A stretch of 64,000 bases of DNA from Pyrinomonadaceae bacterium. GTDB lineage: Bacteria; Acidobacteriota; Blastocatellia; Pyrinomonadales; Pyrinomonadaceae. Positions within the stretch are counted from its first letter, which is position 1, and every line of letters begins with the position of its first letter. The stretch covers positions 93,291 through 157,290 of the forward strand of contig JAVEDP010000018.1 of NCBI GenBank assembly GCA_030841085.1. Reading direction: 5' to 3'. A program made the translations under genes and the position numbers. Of the stretch, positions 1 to 9,353 are shown piece by piece. Under the pieces are notes generated by a model that did no database searches, was not told the origin of the DNA, and worked only from the letters and a program-made list of their open reading frames with translations.

Positions 1-1
1 G

Positions 2-3000
2 CTGCCTGTCAGTTCGCAAATGATTCCACGCCAAGTCGATTTTGATAGCGACGTGGCGTTGATTTATTCGCTCTATTGTAAGTTGCTGGACCAGCACCAA
101 CTCACTGACGCGGACGCCGATCAGTTGCGCGCCGTTTCAATTCTTGACGCTGCGATTGATGGGCGAACGGTGGGGAATGTTTGGCTGCCTAACGTCAAAT
201 TGCTCGTGTTGGATGGTTTTTTTGACTTCACCCCGGTCCAGGGCGAAATCCTTCGACGCTTGATTCCGCAAGTTTCAGAGGTGATCGTCAACCTGAATAA
301 CGACCAGCGAAATCCGGAGATCTTCCTTCCTTTTCAGCAAACCATCGACCAGCTGAAAGCGATTGCGCCCTTTGAAATAAAATACAGCGGCGAAACTTCG
401 ATCGCTCTTAGCGGCGCGCTCGCCGGGTTGCGCGAAAGTCTTTTCAATCCGGCGAAAGAGATGCTAGCGCCTGCGGACGACGAAGAAACCGTTGCGCGCG
501 ATAGTAGGACAGACTTTCCAGTCTGTCCTTCGGGAGAACCGGTCCGATCCGTCGAAGCAATGGAAGAACGGGCAGACGGGAAAGTCTGTCCTACTCAGCC
601 GGCATTAGAGATCAGATATCTGGAGTGTGGCGATCGTGACACTGAAATTCGCACCATCGCCAAGCAGATCAAACAACTGATTCTGGTTGACGGTTTCAAA
701 CTGTCCGACATTGCGCTGGTTGTGCGGCAGCGTGCCGCATACGCCGAGACAATTGCGCGCGTCATGCGCGAAGAGTCGCTGCCGTGCAACCTCGAGTTGC
801 AGCTCGAAGCAGGCGACATTCCGGCCAATCGTGCTGCGCTTAAACTGCTAGCCATCGTCGAAGAACTTTCTCGCGACGAAGCTGTCACACCGCGAACGTC
901 GGATCTCGCCGACCTGATCAAGTCGGAATACTTTCGTCTGAATGACGAAGAAGTTGAAGAGCTGGCCGCAACTTTTGACGCCGAGCACGCGGCTTTGTTT
1001 ACAGAAAACGGTCCGCCGCCCGATGAGAAACAAATCGAGCGACTTAAGAACCGTTACCGCATCGGCATCTGGGACGCTGACGCGCTCGAGAATGCGTTCG
1101 CCTACGTCGGCAGCGACTTGCGCATCAGCGATTGGCTGACGCGCGCACGCAAGTTGATCAAGGAACTACCGACGGCGGCGGCGACGCGTGAGTTGCTCAA
1201 CATCGACAACACCGAACAAGCGCGCGAAGCGGATGAAGCCGATCAAATCGAAAATGCTGAGACGGCAAAGATTGAAGAGAAGGACGTCGAAAAGAAAAGG
1301 CGTCCATCGCACGATGTGCATCCGGCCGCGCTCGCCTGGACAGCGCTGGTAATACAAGCGTTTGCCGCGCGGGTGCAATCGTTACCGCGCACGGCGGCGC
1401 CTGGGGAATTGAGGCGCGCGTTGATGGGCCTGTTCGAGCAATTCAGTTTTCGCGAGCAGATTGCGCGGCGGGTAAAGAACCTGGTCGAAGACGAAGAGCT
1501 GCCGCAGGCAATGCTCAATTTCAACAGCCTCGAAGCGCTGCGCCGCGCTTTTGCTGCCGCCATCAAGAGCATCGAGATTGCCGCCGCCGCGAATGAGAAC
1601 ACAACAAAGATGTCGACCTTTGTCGAAGAAGCGCGTCGTTGTTTGAGTTCGCAGTCACAGGTTTTTGGCGTCGCAGATCGCGGCGGCTTGTCTGTCCTTG
1701 AGGCCACTGACGTGCGCGGTCTTCGTTTCCGCGCCATCTTTGTCGCCGGTTTGATCGAGGGAGGTTTTCCGCTGCGCGCGTCGCGAGATTGGATCTATCC
1801 GCACGAAGAACGCGAACGCTTGAAGCGCTATGGCCTGACGCTGGAAGACATTTCGCCGGCCACCTTGCTGAAAGAGGAGCACTATTTTTATCAGGCTGCT
1901 TGTCGTGCCACGGAGCGTTTGTATCTTACGCGACCGCTGTTGTTGGAAGACGACGCGGAAACTGTTGCTTCCTATTACGTAGATGAACTGCGGCGGGCAG
2001 TGGCGCCGTTGAGGATCACTGCAGAAACCGTTCGCCGCGATTATGAAGGCAAACAGTTACCCGCAGTCTCAACCGGCGGCGAACTGGATGTTGCACTCGT
2101 TCGCCAGCAGGAACGGCATCTGCACCGCGGCGAGAAGCAGCAGCTACTGCCGCAGCCGATAATCGCCACACTGATGGACCTTGCGCTCAATGAAAATCTG
2201 CTAACCAAGTCGGCGCTGCGCCGCATTGATATCGAGCACGAACGGTGGCGCACGGCGTTTGGTCCATACGATGGCGAGATTACCGATCCGCATTTGATTG
2301 CATTGCTGCAACAGCGCTTTGGCGCCGACTACGTGCTCAGTGCCAGCGGGCTCGGCGTCTATGGTAATTGCGGCTATCGTTTTTTTGGCCAGCGCGTGTT
2401 GAAGCTTGAGCCGCGCGGTGAAGCGGCATTGGACCTTCAGGCAATCGATGCCGGCAAACTTTTGCACGATATCCTGCGTCGCTTTTTTGAGCGGCATCGT
2501 GCCGAGCGTCTAACGGAAGTTGATCGCGAGACGCTACGTAAGGAACTTGCAGGAATTGCCGATGATGTTTTTGACGAGCATGAGCGCGTTGTGCCACCGC
2601 TCAACAAACAAATCTGGAAAATCGATCGCGAGATTCGCAAGATCCTGTTGGACCAGGTGCTGCTGTACGAACTTGGCATTCAGGAAGACTCGACCGCCCT
2701 CGGCGTTGTGCCGGCTTTTTTTGAGCTTGCCTTTGGTGGGCCAAGATCGGCCGCGCGCGATCCCAATTCGAAACAGGAGCCGCTGGCGTTAAGCAGAACG
2801 ACGGCCACCGGTGCGGAAACGCTGAAGATCAGCGGACAAATCGATCGCGTAGATGTGGCGCGCGATAAGACGTTGATTGCTTACGATTACAAACTATCAT
2901 CCGGGGCCAGTCTGGAAGACATCAAGTCGGGACGCAGCCTGCAGTTGCCGATTTATCTCGAGGCGCTGGAAAAGTTGCTGTTGATAGATCATCGCATTGC

Positions 3001-3292
3001 CGGCGGTGGCTACTACGTGATTCGTGGCGGCAACGAGCGGCGCAATCGTGGGCTGCACCGAGCGAGCGCGATCGAGTATTCCGGAATTGGCAAGAAGGCA
3101 GGCGCGGTGATCGGCGATGATGAGTGGCAAGACATTCGCGCGAATGCCATCGCGAAGATTTGGGATTTTCTGGATCACATGCGCGCCGGTCATTTTTTCG
3201 TTAATCCTTCGGAAAAGAAAAAGACCTGCCGGTTTTGCGATTTCGCGGCGGTCTGTCGCTACGACCGCTATCGGATCGACCGGAAGAAGTGA
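2..3292 (+). CDS. addB: AddB-like helicase/PD-(D/E)XK nuclease, 5' end outside window
   Basis: Subunit of an AddAB-type double-strand-break resection helicase-nuclease. The reading frame is open to the first base, so the N-terminus (including the expected P-loop region) lies upstream; the ATG at 20 is only the first internal Met. Seen: a motif II-like strand LVLDGFFDFTP near residue 63, a C-terminal RecB-type nuclease core (GQIDRVD, then AYDYK near residues 950-960), and four cysteines positioned for the AddB iron-sulphur staple (one in YGNCGYRFF near 782, three in CRFCDFAAVC near 1070-1079). The family normally runs about 1100-1200 aa, consistent with a missing N-terminus. The addA-like gene follows on the same strand after a 104 bp repeat-filled gap, so the two probably act as one complex. 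Odd: residues about 162-192 are encoded by an in-frame palindromic repeat. AddB identity is from domain layout and neighbour. Confidence 0.82.
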   Translation: MPVSSQMIPRQVDFDSDVALIYSLYCKLLDQHQLTDADADQLRAVSILDAAIDGRTVGNVWLPNVKLLVLDGFFDFTPVQGEILRRLIPQVSEVIVNLNNDQRNPEIFLPFQQTIDQLKAIAPFEIKYSGETSIALSGALAGLRESLFNPAKEMLAPADDEETVARDSRTDFPVCPSGEPVRSVEAMEERADGKVCPTQPALEIRYLECGDRDTEIRTIAKQIKQLILVDGFKLSDIALVVRQRAAYAETIARVMREESLPCNLELQLEAGDIPANRAALKLLAIVEELSRDEAVTPRTSDLADLIKSEYFRLNDEEVEELAATFDAEHAALFTENGPPPDEKQIERLKNRYRIGIWDADALENAFAYVGSDLRISDWLTRARKLIKELPTAAATRELLNIDNTEQAREADEADQIENAETAKIEEKDVEKKRRPSHDVHPAALAWTALVIQAFAARVQSLPRTAAPGELRRALMGLFEQFSFREQIARRVKNLVEDEELPQAMLNFNSLEALRRAFAAAIKSIEIAAAANENTTKMSTFVEEARRCLSSQSQVFGVADRGGLSVLEATDVRGLRFRAIFVAGLIEGGFPLRASRDWIYPHEERERLKRYGLTLEDISPATLLKEEHYFYQAACRATERLYLTRPLLLEDDAETVASYYVDELRRAVAPLRITAETVRRDYEGKQLPAVSTGGELDVALVRQQERHLHRGEKQQLLPQPIIATLMDLALNENLLTKSALRRIDIEHERWRTAFGPYDGEITDPHLIALLQQRFGADYVLSASGLGVYGNCGYRFFGQRVLKLEPRGEAALDLQAIDAGKLLHDILRRFFERHRAERLTEVDRETLRKELAGIADDVFDEHERVVPPLNKQIWKIDREIRKILLDQVLLYELGIQEDSTALGVVPAFFELAFGGPRSAARDPNSKQEPLALSRTTATGAETLKISGQIDRVDVARDKTLIAYDYKLSSGASLEDIKSGRSLQLPIYLEALEKLLLIDHRIAGGGYYVIRGGNERRNRGLHRASAIEYSGIGKKAGAVIGDDEWQDIRANAIAKIWDFLDHMRAGHFFVNPSEKKKTCRFCDFAAVCRYDRYRIDRKK
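503..595. repeat. In-frame palindromic element, GTAGGACAGAC family
   Basis: A 93 bp (31-codon) inverted repeat whose ends read AGTAGGACAGACTTTCC and GGAAAGTCTGTCCTACT. It lies inside the addB-like gene without breaking the frame. Related copies are in spacers at 60597-60756 (two tandem copies) and, as fragments, at 37541-37592. In the protein it gives a Cys/Arg-rich 31-residue insert between the motif II region and the next conserved block. Confidence 0.85.
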
Positions 3293-3294
3293 AT

Positions 3295-3387
3295 CCGCCG
3301 ATTACGCGGATTGCACCGATTGGTAAGACGCCGCTAAGCCGTTAGGTCTCTTCCGAATCTGTGTAATCGGCGTAATCTGCGGATGGT
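3295..3387. repeat. Inverted short-word repeat filling the addB-addA gap
   Basis: The left arm (CCGCCGATTACGCGGATT, from about 3295) and right arm (GTGTAATCGGCGTAATC, to about 3387) are imperfect reverse complements built from the word GATTACG. A second pair of the same word family occupies 49511-49545 and 49634-49668. It could form a cruciform or transcript hairpin between the two genes; function unknown. Confidence 0.7.
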
Positions 3388-3396
3388 TTATTGCTA

Positions 3397-6300
3397 ATGG
3401 AAACCAAGCGCGAGTTACAACCTGAACAAGCCGCGGCGGCGTATGAACTGGACCATCACATCTCGGTGACGGCTGGGCCAGGTTCAGGCAAGACAACCGT
3501 TCTGGTTGAGCGTTACCTGCATATCCTGCGTTCGCAAAAACTTTCCATCGATCAAATCGTCGCCATCACCTTCACCAATCGCGCTGCCAACGAAATGCGC
3601 GAGCGTCTGCGGTCACGTCTCAACACGCTGCTGCAAACTGCTTCCGGCGACGAACGAAGGCGCTGGTTGAATCATAAGCGCACGCTTGACGGCGCGGTCA
3701 TTACCACCATTCACGGATTTTGCGCGCGCTTGTTGCGGGAGTTTCCAGTTGAAGCGCGTGTCGATCCGCAATTCACTTTGCTGGATGAGCATCGCGCGCA
3801 AATGTTGCTCGAGGTAACGGTCGAGCAGGTCTTGACTGAATTCTTAAGTTCAAACCACGCGGAAATCTCGCGGCTGACGCTGGGAGTGGGACGAGGAAGA
3901 CTGGCGGATGGGCTAGCGCGTATTTACCGGGAAGTGCGCGGCCAGGGCTTGTCGGTCGCGGATTTGAAGGCGAAGACGGAACAGAGCCATGCAACCGACC
4001 TTCATTATCAACAAGCTCTCAACGAACTATCGCAAACGATGAACGATTTTCTGTTGGTTCGGCGTACCACACCCGCGACCAGAGCCAACCATGCTGAAGT
4101 GAGTTCTACCTGGCCCGCTTTAGAGAAATTAGTTAGCACCACTCCCGAGCATGAAGATCTTGCCGACTATTGCCGCGCCGTTGAGGGCTTTCGCAAGTTG
4201 CGACCACAGGCGCGCGGCGAATTCAAGGAACACATTCAAGCACTCGATGCGTTGGTCTGGGAAAAAGATTTGCTGGGGCGCGTGCCGCAAACCTGTTTGG
4301 ATCTTTTTGCGAAGCGTTACGCGCTGGAACTAATCAGTGTGGTGACGCGCATTGACGAAAGATTGAACCAGGAGAAGCAGCAACTGTCGGCGCTGGATTT
4401 CGATGACCTTGAACTGCGCGCGCTGGAATTGTTGGCCCGGCCGGAAGTCATCGCGCGTACCTCCGAACGCTACAAGTTTTTTCTGGTCGATGAGTTTCAG
4501 GACACGAATAATGTGCAACGCCAGTTACTCGAGCGGCTCGCGTTGCGACCGGCGGGGCGTGATAGCGCCAACCTGTTCATTGTCGGTGATCGCAAGCAAT
4601 CCATCTATGGCTTTCGCGGCGCTGACGTTGATGTGTTTCGTGAGATGACGGGAACGCTAATCGCTGCGGGCGGCGAAGAAAAATCGCTGCAGCTCAACTT
4701 TCGCAGCCAGCCGCCGCTGGTAAATTTCTTCAATCATCTTTTCCGGCAGTTGTTCCAGCCAAAACAGGAAGTGACGCCCGCCGAACGCGCGCAGCTTGGT
4801 TACGTCGAGCATGAGCCAAGCCAGGCCAAGCGCGAGCCGCGCGATGGTGGCCCATTGGTCGATTTGCTGATCACGACGGAAAGCTCGGGTGACGACGATG
4901 ATCCAAAGTTGGACCAAAGTTCGCGCGAGCTGGATGCTGAACAACTGGCGCGGCGCATTATTGAGTTAACCGATACTGGGACCGTTAATACTGGGACCGC
5001 GGGCGTCCCGCCCGCCTCGAGCGACCGGTTCACTCAAGTTAAGGCTGAATCTGATAACCCTGACTACTCGGCATTCAACGACGGCGGGCGGGACGCCCGC
5101 GGTCCCGGTATCAAGTACAGCGACATCGCACTGTTGTTTCGCGCGATGACGAACGTAGGCGTCTACGAATCGGTTTTTCGCCGTGCTAACATTCCTTATC
5201 AAACGGTGCTCGGCCGCGGCTTTTATGAACGCGAAGAGATAACCGACCTAATCCAGTTGCTCCGGTTTCTGGATAACAAGACTGATGAGTTGGCGTTGGC
5301 GGCGGTGTTGCGCTCGCCGCTATGCGGTATTTCCGACAATGCGTTGCTGGCATTGCGTTGCGCGCCCTGGCTCGACGAACTTGAGACCGCGGATCCGCTG
5401 CTGCACTTTTCTCAAACGCGAAATCTTTTCCACGCTCTTAAGCGACATGCAAACATTGCCTTTATCGGTGATGACGAACACGAACTGCTGGAACGCGCCG
5501 CTAACTTAATCAGAGGCTTGATCGCGCGCCGCCATAACTACGGCATCGGCAGCTTGTTGCGCTATGCCGTCGAGCAATCGGAATTCATGACAGTCATCGC
5601 CGCGAATTTCGACGGCGCGCAACGGCTGGCAAATGTGCAGCGGTTGTTTACCCTGGCCGAACGTTTTGAAAGATCGGGCGCCCATCTGATTCGCGATTTT
5701 GTGCGCTACGTCGAAGAATTTGAGGCGATCGGCAGCCGCGAAAGTGAAGGCCAGATTGATGAAGCGACCAACGCTGTTCGCTTGATGACAATTCACCAGG
5801 CGAAGGGTTTGGAGTTTCCGGTCGTCATTATTCCGGAGCTGCAACGCTATTCCAGAGTTCCCGACAATTGGTTCCTGTTGGATCGACATCGCGGTCTCAC
5901 TTTGAAAGTGCCGGACGGGCGCGGCAAGCTGGTTGCCGGTTGCACTTTCAAAACTTTCGAAGAGCGCCAGTCGTTGCGCGAACAATTTGAAAGCATGCGT
6001 TTGATGTATGTGGCGGCGACGCGCGCCGAAGACCGTCTGATTTTTTCGGGCACAACAAAAGACTTTGAAAGTCTCGGCGGCAAAGGCGATACCTGGCTGA
6101 AATGGATTTGTCAGTCGCTCGAATTAGAAGCACAGCCACGCAACGGTGTCGTCGATTTGGCGCCGGGAGTGCAAATTGAAATAACGCCGAACCTGATTGA
6201 TACGCCGCAACAGGCAAAACTCACGGGCGAGCCGCTGCCTGAGCCGGTTAACAAAGAAGTCGTTTCGCTTGCCGAAGAGTTTCCGCTTCTGCGCGCGATT

Positions 6301-7467
6301 GAACCGGAGCACGACGCGTCAGTCCATCGTTTCAGCGTGACGCAGCTAATCAACTATCAGCGTTGCCCGCGGCAATATTATTTCGATCGGGTGCTGCATT
6401 TACCGTCGGCAGATCAAATGGCCGTCTGGAACGATGCCGAAGCGCCCGAGCCTCCGGCGAACTTGACGGCGACGCTGAAGGGCGCGGTCATTCACCGGTT
6501 TTGCGAAATGTATGAGACGAAAGACGACACGCGCGAATTGCTGCGACAGAGTTTTGCCGATGTCTTGCGCTTGCGGCAGGCGGAGCTTGGCGATCGCTTA
6601 ATGGAGATCGACACGCAAGTAGCTGTCGCCGGGTTGCTGCCACTGGCGGAAAACTATTTGGCAAGCGGTGTGTTTGAGCGGGTTGAGCGCGCACGCGAAC
6701 TCTTGTTAGTACCGCCTGCGGTAGTGGGTGGGTCGCAAGATTTAAAACCGGATAGAGGAGCAGGACTCTGGAGCGAATTGCCGTTTCGCTTGCGACGACC
6801 CCTGGGTATTTTGACGGGCGCTATCGATAAGCTACTTGTTCTGCCGGCCGCTGACGGTGAAGGTTTCGATGTTGAGATTATTGATTTCAAAACAAATCGA
6901 ATGAGATCGGCTTCGGCGTCAAGCTCTTCACTGGGATCGCGGGCGTCCCGCCCGCAAGGTGTTAAGGAAAACGCTACGATTACTGTAGGTACAGAAAGGC
7001 GGGCGGGACGCCCGCGGTCCCAGTATGAAGTTGGTCAGTTTGCTTTTGACTTCGAACCAATGCCGGTTGAAGCCGAGGTAGAAGTCGCTCCTGTTTCTGT
7101 TGAAGATCAAGTCCGACTTGCCGCGTCAGATTATCAACTGCAAATGCAGGCGTACGGGCTGGCAGTTCACGATCTGTTGCCTTCCCTTTCAGAAAAAGGC
7201 GGCGTTATTAAAGTCACGTTGCATTTTCTTGATCCAAATATTGAATTTCATTTGCCGCCGGAGTTGCTTTCTCGCGATGCTTGCGCGCGTGCAATTGACG
7301 CGGCAATGATGGATATTGTTGCCTCGCATCAGCCTGCGGAATTTCCGGTGCGGCCGGCGCTGCATTGCCGCATGTGCAGCTTCTTGAGCATTTGTCGCGG
7401 CGGCCGCCAATGGCTGCGGTCCAGAACCAGGAGCGGAAGAACTTTTGCCGCGGATTCACGCGGATAA
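3397..7467 (+). CDS. addA: AddA-like UvrD/RecB-family helicase-nuclease
   Basis: SF1A helicase with a C-terminal nuclease, about 1356 aa; partner of the upstream AddB-like protein in resecting DNA ends. Visible motifs: Walker A AGPGSGKTT (about 26-34), Ia AITFTNRAANEM, TIHGFCARLL, II FFLVDEFQDTN (about 364), III GDRKQSIYGFRGAD (about 397), IV NFRSQ, V TIHQAKGLEFP (about 799), VI VAATRAEDRL (about 871), nuclease motifs DKLLVLP, EIIDFKTNR (about 1160) and YQLQMQAYG. The start is taken at ATGGAAACC; an in-frame TTG lies two codons upstream. Unusual: besides the nuclease it has YQRCPRQYY (about 989) and HCRMCSFLSIC (about 1323), a four-Cys pattern usually associated with AddB rather than AddA. 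It carries two in-frame copies of a GGGACCGCGGGCGTCCC palindrome in loops, near residues 530-570 and 1178-1209. Confidence 0.9.
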   Translation: METKRELQPEQAAAAYELDHHISVTAGPGSGKTTVLVERYLHILRSQKLSIDQIVAITFTNRAANEMRERLRSRLNTLLQTASGDERRRWLNHKRTLDGAVITTIHGFCARLLREFPVEARVDPQFTLLDEHRAQMLLEVTVEQVLTEFLSSNHAEISRLTLGVGRGRLADGLARIYREVRGQGLSVADLKAKTEQSHATDLHYQQALNELSQTMNDFLLVRRTTPATRANHAEVSSTWPALEKLVSTTPEHEDLADYCRAVEGFRKLRPQARGEFKEHIQALDALVWEKDLLGRVPQTCLDLFAKRYALELISVVTRIDERLNQEKQQLSALDFDDLELRALELLARPEVIARTSERYKFFLVDEFQDTNNVQRQLLERLALRPAGRDSANLFIVGDRKQSIYGFRGADVDVFREMTGTLIAAGGEEKSLQLNFRSQPPLVNFFNHLFRQLFQPKQEVTPAERAQLGYVEHEPSQAKREPRDGGPLVDLLITTESSGDDDDPKLDQSSRELDAEQLARRIIELTDTGTVNTGTAGVPPASSDRFTQVKAESDNPDYSAFNDGGRDARGPGIKYSDIALLFRAMTNVGVYESVFRRANIPYQTVLGRGFYEREEITDLIQLLRFLDNKTDELALAAVLRSPLCGISDNALLALRCAPWLDELETADPLLHFSQTRNLFHALKRHANIAFIGDDEHELLERAANLIRGLIARRHNYGIGSLLRYAVEQSEFMTVIAANFDGAQRLANVQRLFTLAERFERSGAHLIRDFVRYVEEFEAIGSRESEGQIDEATNAVRLMTIHQAKGLEFPVVIIPELQRYSRVPDNWFLLDRHRGLTLKVPDGRGKLVAGCTFKTFEERQSLREQFESMRLMYVAATRAEDRLIFSGTTKDFESLGGKGDTWLKWICQSLELEAQPRNGVVDLAPGVQIEITPNLIDTPQQAKLTGEPLPEPVNKEVVSLAEEFPLLRAIEPEHDASVHRFSVTQLINYQRCPRQYYFDRVLHLPSADQMAVWNDAEAPEPPANLTATLKGAVIHRFCEMYETKDDTRELLRQSFADVLRLRQAELGDRLMEIDTQVAVAGLLPLAENYLASGVFERVERARELLLVPPAVVGGSQDLKPDRGAGLWSELPFRLRRPLGILTGAIDKLLVLPAADGEGFDVEIIDFKTNRMRSASASSSSLGSRASRPQGVKENATITVGTERRAGRPRSQYEVGQFAFDFEPMPVEAEVEVAPVSVEDQVRLAASDYQLQMQAYGLAVHDLLPSLSEKGGVIKVTLHFLDPNIEFHLPPELLSRDACARAIDAAMMDIVASHQPAEFPVRPALHCRMCSFLSICRGGRQWLRSRTRSGRTFAADSRG
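4975..5108. repeat. In-frame palindromic element, GGGACCGCGGGCGTCCC family, copy 1
   Basis: Arms ACTGGGACCGCGGGCGTCCC (from 4990) and GGGACGCCCGCGGTCCC (to 5106) flank about 65 bp of unique sequence, preceded by a partial direct repeat ACTGGGACCG at 4975. The element is translated in frame in the AddA-like protein, between the ELTD strand and the YSDIALLFR block, probably in a surface loop. Confidence 0.88.
6930..7023. repeat. In-frame palindromic element, GGGACCGCGGGCGTCCC family, copy 2
   Basis: A second copy in the same gene: ACTGGGATCGCGGGCGTCCC at 6930 and GGGACGCCCGCGGTCCCAGT ending at 7023. The outermost hexamers ACTGGG/CCCAGT are perfect terminal inverted repeats. It is inserted in frame just after the nuclease motif IIDFKTNR and before YQLQMQAYG, so it lengthens a loop between two catalytic motifs without removing either. 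Confidence 0.88.
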
Positions 7468-7631
7468 GCGCGGATATGAATGTATGACGCGAATTCAAGG
7501 TCGAAGTGCAAACAATGCGATGCGGCATTCGATCTTTAAGGCCGCTCGAATGCTCAAATTTCATCGTCGACCCAAGCATCCGGTCGCTACCGCTCGCGGT
7601 TCCGCATTGACCGCGTTAATCCGCGGCTAAT
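7451..7631. repeat. Spacer with inverted CGCGGAT words
   Basis: The addA-peroxiredoxin spacer. The left side carries GCCGCGGATTCACGCGGAT and repeats of GCGGAT; the right side ends GACCGCGTTAATCCGCGGC, the imperfect reverse complement. No convincing gene lies between. It follows the same plan as other spacers in the window, with inverted short words at both ends. Confidence 0.55.
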
Positions 7632-7653
7632 GCTGAGTTCCGACAGGAAACTT

Positions 7654-8127
7654 ATGAGCAAAACAGACAGCCCGCAGATTGGCGCGGCAGCTCCTGACTT
7701 CACGCTGAAGGACGGCAACGATCAAGCTTGGCGCCTGGCGGATCAGCGCGGGAAAGTGGTCGTGTTGCTGTTCTATCCGGGCGACGAGACGCCCATTTGC
7801 ACACGGCAGATGTGCTCCGTGCGGGATCGTTGGGAAGACTATGCCGCCACGGGCGCGGAAGTGGTTGGCATCTCCACTGACTCAGTTGAGTCGCATAAGA
7901 AATTTGCGGAGCATCATCAATTGCCTTTGCGTCTGTTGTCGGATGTGGACGGTGCGATTGCCAGGCTGTATGGCGCGCAGTCGTTAATTCCAGGTAAGGT
8001 TGCGCGGTCGGTTTTTGTGATTGATGCGCAAGGAAAAATTACCTATCGCGACGTGCGGCCGCTGGGGTTATTCAAACCGAAAGACGACGCGACGATCGCC
8101 GCAATTCGTGACGCGCAAACCAAATAG
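7654..8127 (+). CDS. Peroxiredoxin (AhpC/TSA, BCP-like)
   Basis: Thiol peroxidase of about 157 aa that reduces hydroperoxides in the cytoplasm. Seen: the thioredoxin-fold start (GAAAPDFTLKDG), the active-site stretch FYPGDETPICTRQMC with the peroxidatic Cys preceded by Pro-Ile and a second Cys five residues on (the atypical 2-Cys arrangement of bacterioferritin comigratory proteins), and the C-terminal SVFVIDAQGKITYRD strand. The start ATGAGCAAAACA is preceded by AGGAAA; an upstream in-frame ATG at 7630 lies in repeat-derived sequence and was not chosen. It stands alone between repeat-filled spacers, so its regulation cannot be read. Confidence 0.9.
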   Translation: MSKTDSPQIGAAAPDFTLKDGNDQAWRLADQRGKVVVLLFYPGDETPICTRQMCSVRDRWEDYAATGAEVVGISTDSVESHKKFAEHHQLPLRLLSDVDGAIARLYGAQSLIPGKVARSVFVIDAQGKITYRDVRPLGLFKPKDDATIAAIRDAQTK

Positions 8128-8382
8128 CACGTTGAAGAGAGAAGAAAAATTTATCATTCATCATTTGACATTTCTCATTTGGCATTTGACAGCAGAAGAA
8201 AATCACTGCGATGCCAAATGAATTGAGTTGTGCAACCTTTAATGCGCCGTAAGATTTCCGATTTGCCATTTGTCGTAAGGCTCGTTGGATCAAATGGAAA
8301 ACGAGAGATGTCAAAAGATGAATGATAAATAGTCTTTTCTGTTTCACTTACTCGACATTATGCAGGCCCAAGGTTTCTTAAG
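8128..8382. repeat. Spacer with inverted CATTTGACATTT words
   Basis: 255 bp without a gene. On the left are short repeats of ATCATTTGACATTTCTCATT and TTGGCATTTGACA; on the right are their reverse-complement relatives (GATTTGCCATTTGTC, ATGTCAAAAGATGAATGATA). Two half-copies of TGCCAAATGAATTGAG-like sequence lie between. Same architecture as the other word-repeat spacers, with a different word. Confidence 0.5.
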
Positions 8383-9258
8383 ATGGCAAACGTTCAGCAG
8401 CGGCTTCCGGAAAATATTCCCGGCGACTTTTATGTCGATGCCAGTTGCATCGACTGCGATACCTGCAGCCAATTGGCGCCATCGATCTTTCGCGATCATG
8501 GCGAGCAGTGCAGCGTCTATCGTCAGCCGGAGACGGACGCCGAGACGCGGCTCGCGCTGATGGCCTTGGTCGCCTGTCCGACCGGCTCGATCGGCACGAC
8601 GAAGAAACACAACGCGCACATTGGCATCGATGCTTTTCCCATGCTGGTTGCGGAAAACGTTTATTTTTGCGGCTTCACTTCCGAAGCAAGTTTTGGCGGC
8701 TGGAGTTATTTGATCGTGCGCCCGCCGAGCGAGGGCGGGAATGTTTTGATCGATTCGCCGCGTTTTGCCACTCAGATTGTGAAACGAATCGAGGCGATGG
8801 GCGGCGTGAATCAAATGCTGTTAACGCACCGTGACGACGTTGCCGACCACGCATTGTTTCACAAGAAGTTCGGCTGTGAACGCGTCATGCACGCGGATGA
8901 CGGCGCGCGCCGGTTGGGCGTCGAAAAAATAATCGAGGGCGAAGCGGAGGTTTCGCTCGCCAACGATATCCTGGTTATTCCGACACCGGGCCACACGCGC
9001 GGCCACATCGTTTTTCTTTACAAACAGAAATTCCTGTTCACCGGCGATCACCTGGTGTGGTCGCCGAAGCGCCAGACATTGACGGCGTTTCCGAGCGTCG
9101 CCTGGTACTCGTGGAGCGAGCAAACACGCTCAATGGCAAAGCTGGCGAATTATGATTTCGAGTGGGTATTGCCCGGCCACGGCGACCTTCATCACGACAG
9201 CGCGGCAAACATGCGCTATCATCTCCAGTCCTGCATTGAGTGGATGCAAACGCGTTAG
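8383..9258 (+). CDS. Ferredoxin-MBL-fold fusion protein
   Basis: A 291 aa fusion. The N-terminus (about 15-70) is a ferredoxin-like domain with CIDCDTC followed by a later CP pair (LVACPTGSI), suited to a small iron-sulphur cluster. The rest is a metallo-beta-lactamase fold: LTHRDDVADH (a variant of HxHxDH in which the first His pair is replaced), TPGHTRGH, FTGDHLVW and a final LPGHGD. The variant first motif suggests altered metal binding or a non-canonical hydrolase. Similar ferredoxin-MBL fusions occur in several environmental phyla; the substrate is unknown. It is followed by a palindromic repeat that could end transcription. Confidence 0.85.
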   Translation: MANVQQRLPENIPGDFYVDASCIDCDTCSQLAPSIFRDHGEQCSVYRQPETDAETRLALMALVACPTGSIGTTKKHNAHIGIDAFPMLVAENVYFCGFTSEASFGGWSYLIVRPPSEGGNVLIDSPRFATQIVKRIEAMGGVNQMLLTHRDDVADHALFHKKFGCERVMHADDGARRLGVEKIIEGEAEVSLANDILVIPTPGHTRGHIVFLYKQKFLFTGDHLVWSPKRQTLTAFPSVAWYSWSEQTRSMAKLANYDFEWVLPGHGDLHHDSAANMRYHLQSCIEWMQTR

Positions 9259-9265
9259 AGCCTTC

Positions 9266-9336
9266 GTAAAGCAAACTGTTAGTTTGCGATGGTTGATTGG
9301 CGTCAACGCGCCCCGCAAACTAACAGTTTGCTTTAC
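9266..9336. repeat. Palindromic element, GTAAAGCAAACT family, copy 1
   Basis: GTAAAGCAAACTGTTAGTTTGC and GCAAACTAACAGTTTGCTTTAC form a 22 bp perfect inverted repeat around a 27 bp loop, and each arm also contains an internal dyad. A related copy sits at 40872-40956. It could act as a bidirectional hairpin after the MBL gene. Confidence 0.85.
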
Positions 9337-9353
9337 ACAAAAACGAGGTAAAG

